DNA from: Echeneis naucrates
Taxonomy: Eukaryota; Chordata; Actinopteri; Carangiformes; Echeneidae
Reading direction: 5' to 3'
Length of the DNA: 64,000 bases
Assembly: GCF_900963305.1 (NCBI RefSeq)
Contig: NC_042515.1
Location: forward strand, 1,274,327-1,338,326
The position numbers and the translations under genes are program-made. This document shows positions 12,091 to 23,467 of the stretch, in pieces (position 1 is the stretch's first letter; each line of letters opens with the position of its first letter). The notes below the pieces were generated by a model that was not told the origin of the DNA, searched no databases, and was given only the letters and a program-made list of their open reading frames with translations.

Positions 12091-12363
12091 CCAATGGGAC
12101 CACTGAGAGCCGTGAACGCATCATCACGGACACTCCCACTGACACGCCCACAGACCAGAGAGCTCGGTCCTGTTCCGGAATGTGACGGAAAAGGCCGAAG
12201 ACGGCCGGAGGTTCGGATGGACGATCCAGCCTGCTGCTCGGTGTGTCAGGCAGCAGGACCCGGTGCAGGACCCGGTCCGGGACCAGCCGCCTGTCTCTCC
12301 CGGCCGAAGACTGAAAGTTGTCGGAGCATCATGGGCTAAATGAGGCTGCACAACAAACTCACA
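12090..12363 (+). promoter_or_regulatory. CpG-rich patch, possible kcns1 first (non-coding) exon
   Basis: The composition turns GC- and CpG-rich here. The patch ends in a good donor (ACTCACAG|GTAAAG at 12363/12364) on the + strand, and the next + strand gene is kcns1, whose first coding exon carries an acceptor two codons before the ATG. A 4.8-kb intron joining the two is plausible but unproven. Open frames in this patch match no family I know. Confidence 0.3.
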
Positions 12364-12737
12364 GGTAAAGTGTCCAGAGAGGACTTTTCTGCTCTCCAGC
12401 AGTCCGGTTCGGTCCTGCAGCCTCCATCCTCAGGTCGGGTCAGCTGTGTGTTTTTACCGGAGTTCGGCTGTTGTGGGTTCATGAAGGTGTGTCAGGTCGT
12501 TGTTGTTTCTGCAGCTGAGATTTGAAGCCGCTTCGCTTCCTCTTGTTGAATTATAGATCAGCTGTGTTTCTGTCTGGGGGACCCCAGGGACCTCAGCAGG
12601 GGCCCCATTAATTACAGACCCACAGTCCAAGCCCTGCTCTGCGGTCCACAACAGAGTTCTGAAAGAACCGAAGAGTTTCTGTTAGAAATCCGATCACTGA
12701 ACGAGATGAGTCCTCCAGCTCTCTGACTGACCCCTTC

Positions 12738-13616
12738 AATCATTTTATCAGTTTATCGGTGCATCAGTTTATCTTTTTTATCATTTTATCAGTTTATCAG
12801 TTCATCAGTTTATCTTTTTTATCATTTTATCAGTTTATCAGTTTATCTTTTTTATCATTTTATCAGTTTATCAGTTTATCTTTTTTATCAGTTTATCAGT
12901 TTATCAGTTCATCAGTTTATCTTTTTTATCATTTTATCAGTTCATCAGTTTATCTTTTTTATCTTTTTTATCATTTTATCAGTTTATCAGTTCATCAGTT
13001 TATCAGTTCATCAGTTTATCTTTTTTATCATTTTATCAGTTTATCAGTTCATCAGTTCGTCAGTTTATCTTTTTTATCATTTTATCAGTTTATCAGTTCA
13101 TCAGTTTGTCTTTTTTATCATTTTATCAGTTTATCAGTTCATCAGTTCGTCAGTTTATCTTTTTTATCATTTTATCAGTTTATCAGTTCATCAGTTTATC
13201 TTTTTTATCATTTTATCAGTTTATCAGTTTATCTTTTTTATCATTTTATCAGTTTATCAGTTCATCAGTTTATCTTTTTTATCATTTTATCAGTTTATCA
13301 GTTCATCAGTTTATCTTTTTTATCATTTTATCTGTTTATCAGTTCATCAGTTTGTCAGTTTATCTTTTTTATCATTTTATCAGTTTATCAGTTCATCAGT
13401 TTATCTTTTTTTATCATTTTATCTGTTTATCAGTTCATCAGTTTATCTTTTTTATCATTTTATCAGTTTATCAGTTTATCAGTTCATCAGTTTATCAGTT
13501 TATCTTTTTTATAATTTTATCTGTTTATCAGTTCATCAGTTTATCTTTTTTTATCATTTTATCAGTTTATCATTTTTTAATAATTTTATCTTTATATCAG
13601 TTAATCAGTTTATCAG
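12738..13616. repeat. Minisatellite of TTTATCAG-type units
   Basis: About 880 bases consist almost wholly of 8-base words such as TTTATCAG, TTCATCAG and TTTTATCA. They are organised in a higher-order block of about 41 bases containing one TTATCTTTTTTATCATT segment and two or three TTTATCAG or TTCATCAG words. Long open frames through it (FISLSFLSFYQ-type peptides) are artefacts of the repeat. Confidence 0.9.
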
Positions 13617-16600
13617 AGCTAAAGTCATCTTTTAGACTCTATATGTAGCCAATTTTGGAACATATTCTCAGGTTGGTAAATTTTCCTGGACCATAAATCT
13701 GGATTCTATCTAATGGCGATCAGGCTGCGACTAAAAAGATTGTCAGATTGTGTTGAAGTCTATGGGAAAATGTACCTCTTCCTCTTCAGTAAACGTTTTG
13801 CTCAGTTTATGGTCTCAGTCATCAACACAACATGATGTTCATTTTTTAAATGATGCTCCATTTCGAGGGAAAGGGGAGGGTTTAGGGGTGGGGCTACAGT
13901 GTGACTGACAGACTGAACCATCCAATCAGGACAGAGTCCAGAGCAGGTCAGCTCCACCTTTTTAAAAAAAGATGGCTGACAGACAGATTGTAACCTTCAG
14001 GCTTTAAAACAGCAGCTGACAGATTGATGGCTGAGTTTGACGAAAACGGAACCCAGAATAAAAGATAAACCACTTTGATATGATAAATCTGGACCTTTGG
14101 TATGAAAATATAACCATCTCAGTCCAGAGTGCATCCTACTGATGGGATGAAGACCAGGGAATCTGGCTGAGAGCTCTGACAGCTAATAAAAGCAGCTTTA
14201 GGTTCAGATTATTCTGCTGAACGAATGGAATTTTATTTCTGGCCATCGTCAGAAAGCAGCTTGTGTCTTTAGAGCCAACAGACATTATGAGCACATTCAT
14301 ATTTTATGTTTTTAATGTGCTGAGTTTACAGTTATCACCGACTTCTTCTCTTTTTATTGGTGCACTGTAGCTTTAATGGTGCTTTACGTTGACACATCTG
14401 TAAAAACCTTCACCATCCCCTCAGCTCCTCATGTGACGACTCCACATGGAGACTGAACAGAACCTGCATCAAATAAATAATGCATGACCCTGTTTCAGCC
14501 TTCACGTTACAATAACTAAACAAAACAAAATACAAAACTGTTAATTGTAGTCTGTGGCTCCCATCGTGGAGACAAACACACCAGACAGTCCTGGACTGTG
14601 TGAAACCTGAAGCCAAGAGCTTAACATTTTTACCAGCTGAGTCCGGACACTTCACTGTCTTCGACCACAGACAGACTGGTGTCTGGTAGAGACCCAACAT
14701 GGAGCTAAAAGAGGAGACGCTACACTGTAACTCATCACGTGACACCAATAAATAAACAACAGTTAACTAACAAATTCAATAACTACAAATATAAAGTATC
14801 ATGAAAAACTAACGGAAAAATCCCAGTGAAACACAGAACAGGAGTTGTTTTTAAATGTGAACATGCTTCACACATCCACAGCCACAGAAACATGAAGACA
14901 GATTTCTACTGTATCCAGATCATTTGGACCTGAAGACAGAGACAGAAACCTGATTAAATAGCAGACAGAGACGGATGAAGTCAGGCGCTCCGGTTAAAAC
15001 ACCATTAAGTCCACATTAGGTTAACACCTGTCTGATTCCTCAGGCCATTTCCGACACCATGCAATCAGAGACCACGTAACATTATTACATGACATTATAG
15101 CTACACTTTACGTGAAGCCAGGCACTTACTGCGGCCTCCAGATGGAAGAATAGCCTGAGCTCCATCAGAGCAAGTGAACGCCTCGTGTGGAGCAGCTGCT
15201 GATGTCTGGACAGACAGGACGAGTTTATTTGTACGCCACATAAAAGAAGCATCAAAATAAATTTAAAAAGGAAAATGAATCAAGAGTGAGATTAACAGAA
15301 CAAACAGGCAGTTTTTAGCTTCTTCTTAAAACTGACGAGTTCTTGCAGATCTTTGATATCTATCAGACAGCAAACGTCTCAAGAATATTCATAGAAATTG
15401 TTTAGTTTCATCCCACGGTGATAGTTTTGTTGCTGAGTTTGTCACAGATGCAAAATAATCTGGAGAAAGAGCAAATTCTTAATAAAGAAGGAGCCAAGAG
15501 GAAGAGTACACAGTCTGAAGATCGGAGATGTGTAGTGATGATGATGCATTATTCTCATTAATAAAGCATCACATCAGAGCAGCAGCTGTAAATATGAAAC
15601 TTCCTGATTTTGTTGGGTCAGCGGTTGAATTCTACGGCTGTTAGTTTGAGCTGAGTCCTCCACAAAGCAGCAGCACAAAGAGAACTCTAAGCCGCATTCA
15701 GTCTTTTGTGCTGTTAAACGTTGTTTGGTCACTGAGCAGGACATTTTGGTTTTATTTTGATGAAAATCAGACCAGAAGCTGCCGGAGTGTCATGAATCTG
15801 CTAAAACAAACCCCAGAAGCTGCAGAGGGCTGAAACTTCTCGTATCCATAATCCAGCATGTTAATTTCCTCATCATGTCATCAAACTGGTAAACAGCACA
15901 CCTGTCACGGATTAGCACACCCAGGATGAGATTAAATACAAGAAAGGGCTCTAAATATTTTTATTGTATTGACGAACATTTCATCCAGGAGAAGAAAAAA
16001 CCTTCATGTGATTCTTTTCAATGTATAAAAATCTTCCTGTTCAGTGCGAGCTCTTATTTATCTGTGGAGTGATTTCATAGTGTAGTTTTTGTTGTGAAAA
16101 TTGTGTACACTTCGTGGGCGTTTGCTCCGGAGTTCAGTCGATGAGCTTGTGTGGGAGTTAGTTTCTGTTTTGGCTGCATCTCTGAGGTTTTTTAACTTGA
16201 TCATAAAAACACAGAGCAGCTACAGTTAATGTTCATTAAGGGAGTAATAATATAAAGTCAGTATTTTTGTGCTGAAACCAGTTAAAATGCATTTATCCTG
16301 TTTCAGATCACCACCCTGAACTTCTCAGAGGGCCCGTAAGAGCCTTTTGGCTCTGAACCAAAAACATTACGTCTTTTTTTGTTAACATTAAAATGTCTGC
16401 TACAGCTCATTAGTGTCTGGCCGTCTGCTGCATTTAGCAGAGCAGATGAAATTGCCCACATTACAAAAAGAAGCTCAAAGAAGCTCAAGATAAATGGAAG
16501 TGAGTGAAGTCAGATCATTACTGAAGCTGATTTAAAGTCCAAATATTGGAAATAAAACAGATTAACTGTCGTTAAAAAAAGACGTATCATATAGATTTAT

Positions 16601-17123
16601 GATGTCACCTGAAAAGAGACAGCATCAGATTGTCATCACATGAAAAGACAGATAGTTCATAATAAATGAAAGTATTCATGGTAGAAGCTTTATTTGAAAA
16701 AATAGATATTTTTATTTTAGTGTTCAAAACAAGTGAAGTAAAATAGATGTTAATGAAACTGTCTTTGTGTTGGTACAAAGAACAAATAAAGCTTCAGTTG
16801 TAACAATGATTCTGTGGTTTCTGGACCTGGATGTGGATCCAGAGCTCTCAGACGTCATTGTCCAAGTATTTTAATACGATAAACAAAATATTTTAGAAAA
16901 GACTTTCCTGAGATTTTTTTTCTATAAATCATCATATACATTTATATAAAATGTTTAAAATGCTTCATATTTCAGTCTTTCCTGCATCAGTTCGATCTCC
17001 ATCATCGTTTTATTGTGTTTCCTCCTGGAGCCTAAAACCAAACTGCCCTGAAAGAAGGACCCTTCTGCTCTGAACACCTTTTTTTGAATTAAAAAGGCAG
17101 AAAGTCTGAATAATATTCTACAA
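13617..17123. other. Spacer or kcns1 5' intron without coding sequence
   Basis: This stretch contains one dispersed repeat copy (13738-13985) and otherwise AT-rich sequence with no recognisable exon. If the CpG patch at 12.1-12.4 kb is the kcns1 first exon, all of this is its first intron. Confidence 0.4.
13738..13985 (+). repeat. Dispersed repeat family R1, copy 1
   Basis: The copy contains the hallmark GAAGTCTATGGGAAAATG, then ACAACATGATGTTCATTTTT, then a GAGGGTTTAGGGGTGGGGC block and CCATCCAATCAGGAC. The same order recurs at several other places in the window in both orientations. I know similar sequences as common fish interspersed repeats but cannot name the family. Ends are approximate. 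Confidence 0.75.
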
Positions 17124-17144
17124 ATGTGTCCGTCCCAGGTAACC

Positions 17145-20100
17145 ATGGTGAAGGAGCGTCTGCCCAGCTGGGTCCAGCAGGACTCTGATGAAGGTCTGGT
17201 CCACGTGAACGTGGGCGGTCTGAAGAGGAGTCTCTGCTCCAGCACGCTGAGGAAGTTCCCAGATACCAGACTGGGAAAGCTGCTGGCCTGCGACTCGGAG
17301 GAAGACATACTGCAGGTGGGCCACCTGGTCGGGGGGGTCCTCAGACTGTCGTCAGTCCTCAGACTGATCAGCTCCTCTCTGCAGGTGTGTGATGACTACG
17401 ACGTGCAGCAGCAGGAGTTTTATTTCGATAGGAATCCAGGCCTCTTCCCGTACGTCCTCCACTTCTACCAGACGGGAAAACTTCACATCATGGACGAGCT
17501 GTGTGTCTTCTCCTTCAGGTGTGTGAGGACGGAGACACAAACACAAACACAACTGTCAGGATGTTTCAGAAAACTTTGTTATGTGAGATTTCTGTTTTTC
17601 TGATTTATCTTTCACACGAATGTCCTCAACAACAAAAAAACAACCACCTGCTGCAGGAATAAGGATCAGTTATAACTGACTGACGTCACTGTGACTGGAT
17701 TCTTAAAGAGCTTTAGAGAAACATGGAAAGTCATTAAAAATACATCACTTTTCAGCAGTTAATCTTTAAAATGATGTAAATCATGATCCTTAAATCAGAC
17801 TGAGACTAAAGACCGGACGCCCTGACTTGTCCCCAGTCAGGAGATCGAGTACTGGGGCATCAATGAGTTCTTCCTGGACAGTTGCTGTAGTTACCGTTAC
17901 CACGACCGCAAGCTAGAGAGCAGCCGCCATCGCAGCTGGGATGACGAGAGCGACGTGAGCAGCATCGACACGTCTGTGGACGAGATCTCTGACCTGAACA
18001 GGTAAACGGCCGCGGCCTCCCATCTACGAAGGAATCATCATGTCTTCAGGCGGTAACCGGTCCTCTCCATCCGTCCTCAGGGACATGCTGCACTTCCAGG
18101 AAGTGCGTTACGGAAACGTCAGGAAGTGTCTGTGGCTGACGCTGGAGAACCCGGGATACTCCATCCCCAGCAAGCTCTTCAGTCTCCTGTCCATCGGCGT
18201 GGTGCTCACGTCCATCGCCATCATGTGCATCAACAGCATCCCGGAGTATCAGGTTGGTGCGAGCAGCTGAGTTTGGTGCTCAGAGTCAGATTCTTTTTAT
18301 TACATGAATTATCTGTCGAAATGTCGCTGATTTGAATATAGAAGAAGTTAGTTTCTGAATGGAAAACACCTCACTTTATTTTTCCTTTTCTGTTTCCTGT
18401 CTCTGGACCTCTCTGTGTTGGTCACTCGTTATTTAGGAGAAAATGTCTTTGTAATGGTATTTTATACCTGATGATTGTCCTCCATGAACAGACGGAGCGG
18501 GGGATTCTTTCTTTTGTTTAAACTTCAGGATGTCTGAATGTCGGGACATTTTAAAACGTCTCAGACTGAACTGGAGGCCGTTTGGTGGGTTCAGATGATC
18601 CAACAGTCTGATTGTTTCTGAAAACATGAAGTAATCATGAAGCAGAGGAGGCAAATGGATGCAGCTCTGTCCATCCGTCAGATCTGTTTAAAAAGTCTTT
18701 GGCAGGTGACGACATCCTGTGAATGCTTTAAGAATACTGAGGCATCATGGGAGAGTTTGTTCAGTCTGAGTGGTCCCAGATGTTTGGAAGCACTAAATGT
18801 GATGTTGAATGTTCCTCGTGGTCTGTTCAGACGTTGGACTCTGAGGGGAAGCTGATGGAGGACCCCACCCTGCAGGCCGTGGAGTTTTTCTGCAGCTGCT
18901 GGTTCACCTTCGAGGTGAGTCCAAGAAAACATCAGCCAGTGAAACAGGAAGTTGAACCCAAAAACAAACGCTGGACTTCCTCTCTCTCCCTGAGGTGGTG
19001 ACCCGTCTGCTGCTGGCGCCAAACAGGAAGAAGTTCTTCCGTCACCCGCTGAACATCATCGACATGATGTCTGTGGTTCCCATCTACATCACGCTGGTCT
19101 TTGACCTGGCCATGGGCTCCGAGTCTGAGCTGGGGGACCTGGGACGGCTCGTTCAGGTGGGGGCTGACTGAGTACGAGGAAACTGAGGATGTTTCTTCAG
19201 CACAACTTTGAGGTTCCCATTTATTTGCTGCTTTGTAACTGACGGGTCATCTCATGACGTTGAGGATAAAAGAGGAGCTGACAGAATGATTTGACTGTTA
19301 CTGAAATGAGGCTTCAGGATTTTCTCAGTAAACACCGTGAGAACAAACTCACAGTAAGATAAACCGTTCTTCTTCTCAGGTGCTCCGGCTGATGAGGATC
19401 TTCCGGGTGCTGAAACTGGCCCGACACTCGACCGGACTTCGGTCTTTGGGGGCGACTCTTCGGGTGAGTCAGATCAGATGGTCTGCTGTTTTCTCGTTTT
19501 AGTATAAGATTTCGTTTTTTTCCTCTGAGACATCCTGTATAAAAAATAACGTGTCAGCAGGTTCTGACATCATCATTAGGGCCGACAGGTGAGCCTTTCC
19601 CGCCCTTTAAGGTTTCGTCCATCTCGTCTGCAGCACAGTTACCGGGAGGTCGGCATCCTGCTGCTGTATCTGGGTGTCGGAGTGTCCGTCTTCTCTGGCA
19701 TCGCCTACACCGCCGAGTACGAAGAGGTACAATCCCATTTCTTTATTTTATTTGAATTTGTTTTTATTTCTGATTTATTTCATTGGAAACTCAGCCACTG
19801 AACTTTCGTTATTCTGATTATTATTATTATTAGATTTAATCTGCATCATAAGATTTTTTTTGTTGTGTCGGTCAGACATATTTTGACACAGAACCTATTA
19901 AATTTGGTTAAATTTGGTTAAATCAGAACGACATGACATCACCATTTCATTATTGGAAGCCCCGCCCCCTAGCCCCTCCCCTTTCCCTCTAAATGAACAT
20001 CATGTATTTCAGACTGAGACTGAAACTCATCAGGGAGGAGGAGGGACATTTTCCCATAGACTTCAGTACAGTCTGACTGTGTGCTACATCCACGTTTATA

Positions 20101-20702
20101 GATGATTTACCTGCACAAAGAGAAAAGACACAACAGACACACACGTTATGAAATGAATTTAGTGGATTCTCTGCAGCTTCTGTTGATGGCTGATGATTAG
20201 AAGCCGGCTGTGACTCATCTGTCTCTTTGTCCTGCAGGACGTGGGACTGGACACCATCCCGGCCTGCTGGTGGTGGGGGACGGTCTCCATGACAACGGTG
20301 GGCTACGGGGACGTGGTGCCCGTCACGGTGGCCGGGAAGCTGGCGGCCAGCGGCTGCATTTTAGGCGGCACCCTGGTGGTGGCGCTGCCCATCACCATCA
20401 TCTTCAATAAGTTCTCCCACTTCTACCGGAGACAGAAAGCTCTGGAGGCATCGGTCAGGAACAACAACCACAGGAAGATGAGGATGAGCTGCGAGAACGA
20501 GCCGGAGGAGGAGAAGGAGGAGGAAGAGTCAGATGGGGACAGCCGATGTCTGGACGCTGATGATGATGATGATGATGAAGAGGAGGAGGACGACATCGAC
20601 TATGAGGACGAAGGAGGAGTAATAAATTATAGCTACGTCGAACATCCGTCCTTCACATCGATTCTGAGGAAGAAGGAGCTGATCAAGCTGAATGTGACCT
20701 GA
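17145..20702 (+). CDS. kcns1: Kv9-type silent potassium channel subunit S1, 9 coding exons
   Basis: Modifier alpha subunit that does not conduct alone but joins Kv2 channels in the plasma membrane. Exons: 17145-17315, 17385-17518, 17837-18001, 18081-18252, 18831-18914, 18995-19156, 19380-19463, 19634-19726, 20238-20702; 509 aa in frame (human KCNS1 526). T1 tetramerisation domain in exons 1-3 ([20 protein letters not shown]), S1 in exon 4, S2 across exons 5-6, S3 in exon 6, S4 ([14 protein letters not shown]) in exon 7, S5 in exon 8, pore (TVGYGD, residues 375-380) and S6 in exon 9. S6 has ALPIT (404-408) in place of the PxP of conducting Kv channels, as in silent subunits. The S5-S6 part is nearly identical to human KCNS1, more so than to KCNS2 or KCNS3. 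The start at 17145 has ACCATGG context and an acceptor 6 bases upstream. The C-terminal tail is strongly acidic. Confidence 0.93.
19899..19922. repeat. Short tandem duplication in kcns1 intron 8
   Basis: The 10-base word TTAAATTTGG is repeated directly and followed by a third partial copy. It is minor low-complexity sequence. Confidence 0.5.
19958..20085 (-). repeat. Dispersed repeat family R1, copy 2 (reverse)
   Basis: The reverse complement shows the R1 marks in order: GAAGTCTATGGGAAAATG, TACATGATGTTCATTTAGAG and the GGGGAGGGGCTAGGGGGCGG block. It lies within intron 8 of kcns1. Ends are approximate. Confidence 0.7.
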
Positions 20703-20929
20703 CAGACGGATGTCCTGCTGCTCTGACCGCTCACTGTCATCAAACATGGAGTCAAAATGATTAACGTTAACGTTGAGTCTTCCATGACAGACAGCACTGT
20801 CACACTGTTTGTTTGTTTCTGTCTGTCTGTGCATGTGTCTGTTTGAAACATGATGTGAAGAATTACAGGAAAACATATTTAAACATGGAGATGTGAAGAG
20901 CTGAACGGAGGTGGAGAAGCATGCAGGCA

Positions 20930-20935
20930 AATAAA
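20930..20935 (+). terminator. AATAAA polyadenylation signal of kcns1
   Basis: A canonical AATAAA sits about 230 bases after the kcns1 stop codon, with a GTGTTGGTTTCCTGTTT stretch downstream. Confidence 0.55.
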
Positions 20936-21034
20936 AACACTCAAAAATCATTAACCGTGTTGGTTTCCTGTTTCAACCTTTCAGGAATTAATATTATTTC
21001 CTTCATATTGGTGACACTCGGGGAAAAGATGGAG

Positions 21035-21080
21035 TCAGCCCGGCTGGTTACTGGGTTTATGCTAAGCTAAGCTAAGATGA
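21035..21080 (+). repeat. Dispersed repeat family R3 fragment (GCTAAGCTAAGCTAA type)
   Basis: TTTATGCTAAGCTAAGCTAA is shared with a longer copy near 48095-48165. The pattern is common in fish intergenic DNA and untranslated regions. Confidence 0.5.
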
Positions 21081-23321
21081 GCCGGTCTTTGTGACTCAGA
21101 AATCCAGAAACATTGATGGATCCTCCGGATGCGGTCCACACGGTCGTGGACCGTCTGGTCTTCGATCACATCCCTGCTCATGGACTCTGAACCATCTACT
21201 GGACCTCAGTCAGCCCAAAGCTTCTACAGCTCCTGGAGCCTCTCTGATGTGACCCTCAGTCACTTTGGTCAGATTTTAGAGTCAATGAGCAGATTACAAG
21301 TCTTCTGTGGATCTTAAAACATTAACATGAACATTAGAGCCAAATTTTCCTTCAAATGGATCTTTTATGTCCGTCCTCTCAGATCCATCAGATCTTACGA
21401 CCTGCAGATATTCTGGTCTGGGTGACCTGATGGAAGTCCTGGACCGGAGTCAGAGCAGCATTTTGTTCTGTACAGAGTGAACCGTGTTCATTAGGCCGCA
21501 ATAATAAAACTAACAACATGAGACGTCTGACAGAAGCATCAGTGGCTTCGAGCCAGATGCTTCATTTACAGAATGAGTCTCAGCAAAACAGATCGAACTT
21601 GTCAAAGTGTCAGTTAAATTCTCCAGGAAGCTGCAGAGTCTCTTCTCAGTTTTACCTTCTGATTTTTCCTACTTTTTGTTTTACTGACACTGATTCACCT
21701 CGGTGCTGATCGGTCCAGCAGTTAGGAAATGTTCAGAGGTTTGGAGCTAAAGCTAACAGGTTCCTTTAAACGATTTAACTAAAAAGTCCAGACGAAAACA
21801 GCTCATTAAAGTTAAATGTCCAACTGAAACTGTGAAATGAACGATAATGCTAATCTTAGAGCATCCAAGCGTTAGCACAGCAGGAGCTAATGCTAGCCAT
21901 GCCACACTTAACAACTCAGCGAGGCTGTATTCAACACGTTAGCAGCTAATGCTAATGAGGGTTAAATAAGGTCAAGTAAACGCACCTTGAACTGCAGGTG
22001 TTTATAAAGGGGCGTGGCAGCACAGCACTTCCTTCTGCTGATGTCATCAATGATGTCACAGGCCATACCATGACTGTGGGGGTGACCTTCAGTTTAAATG
22101 CTTTGATCAGAAATATTTTTCTGATTTGGAGAGATTGTAGTTTATAGTAATTTATAATTTGAATCTGTTGATTGATTAAAGTTATCAGCTTTCTGAATCT
22201 TTCATTTGAATTGATTTTTTATGGCTGATACCTTTGAAGACGATTACCTGTTGGTGACAGTCAGCAGCTGAAGCTGTTCAAAGGCTTCAGCAGCAGAAAC
22301 GCAGCTTTAACTCGGGATACCTCAAAACAAAGCTGGGTCATTAGACTCATTAAAAATCTCCTCCATGAAGCGTTCCTGAAGAAAATCTTTGAGGTTAATG
22401 GGGACATTTTGTGATCTGGCCCTGAAACTGCAGGCACTTCAGCTTTCCTTCAGTCCGACATCAGAGACAGACGATGTGAAAAAGCTGATGTGACTGATGA
22501 CGATGTTTCTCTGCTCAGAAAAATAAAAACAGAAAGATGTTTTGACGTGAAATTAATTCACATAAACGTTTGTTTTAACTTTTTTTGGTGCTTACAGTCA
22601 GTGTGTTTCCGATGAGACAAAATGTGACAGTAAACCAATAAAAGCAGCAATAAATCCTTTTAAAAAGTTGGTCATGTGGAAAAAGGAGCATTTGTTCCTG
22701 AATTTCTGTCCTTCATCAGTCTGAAGCCTGATTGGTCAGATACTTCCTGGAGAGCAGCTCTGCCAACAAAACTTCCCTCAAATACACAAATCAATTAATG
22801 AATCAGTAAATAAATAAAGCACATTTCTCACCATGAAAATGTTTTTTATTTTACATTCATCTGTTTGTTTGATCCAGATTGAAAATCAATGTAATGGAAG
22901 AAACGCCTGTAGATTCAGGGTCCCCAGAGGATCCATCAGATCAATGACTGGACCTGACCAATAAAGAAACTTATCATGACCGCACTGAAAGCTTCACTTC
23001 TGATGGATGAATGACGGATCCTGAATTAAGCCTGAAACTGTTCAGTTTGAGCAGAAAGTTGGTTTAAAAATAAACACGAAGGTCAGTTTCCCCCCCCTCT
23101 CTGTTTGGGCCGACAGAATCTGCCGAGATCAGGTTCACATCCAGCTGATTAAAAATTCATCTCAGCTATTTTGGCAGAAAGAAATCTGGACGCGGAGACA
23201 AAGGAAGTTTCAGCGTCGGTGACGGATGAGAGACGTTCTGTCCTCCAGTCTGACCTGCTGATGGAGGCAGAACGAACAGAACACCAAACTGACGACAATA
23301 AAAGTCACAACAGCCGAAGAG

Positions 23322-23467
23322 AGGTCAGACTGTACTGAAGTCTATGGGAAAATGTCCCTCTTCCTCCTCAGTAAACGTTTTCCTGATGAGTTTCTGGTCT
23401 CAGTGTGAAATACAACATGATGCTCATTTTTTAAATGAAGCTCCATTTAGAGGGAAACTGATCAGAA
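23322..23467 (+). repeat. Dispersed repeat family R1, copy 3
   Basis: The copy contains TACTGAAGTCTATGGGAAAA, CAGTAAACGTTTTCCTGATG, ACAACATGATGCTCATTTTT and TCCATTTAGAGGGAAA. It lacks the GC-rich right end seen in copies 1 and 4. Confidence 0.75.

Noticed and set aside
12094-12351. Open frames on both strands in the CpG patch at 12.1-12.3 kb
   Set aside because: Frames on both strands are expected in CpG-rich DNA; neither peptide looks like a known family. I kept the patch only as a possible promoter or untranslated exon.
12738-13616. CRISPR-like repeat array
   Set aside because: There are no unique spacers of even length between the repeats, and the genome is a vertebrate.
12759-13648. Long open frames of 251 and 180 codons (FISLSFLSFYQ-like)
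   Set aside because: They are made entirely of the TTTATCAG minisatellite and exist in overlapping frames, so they do not represent a protein.
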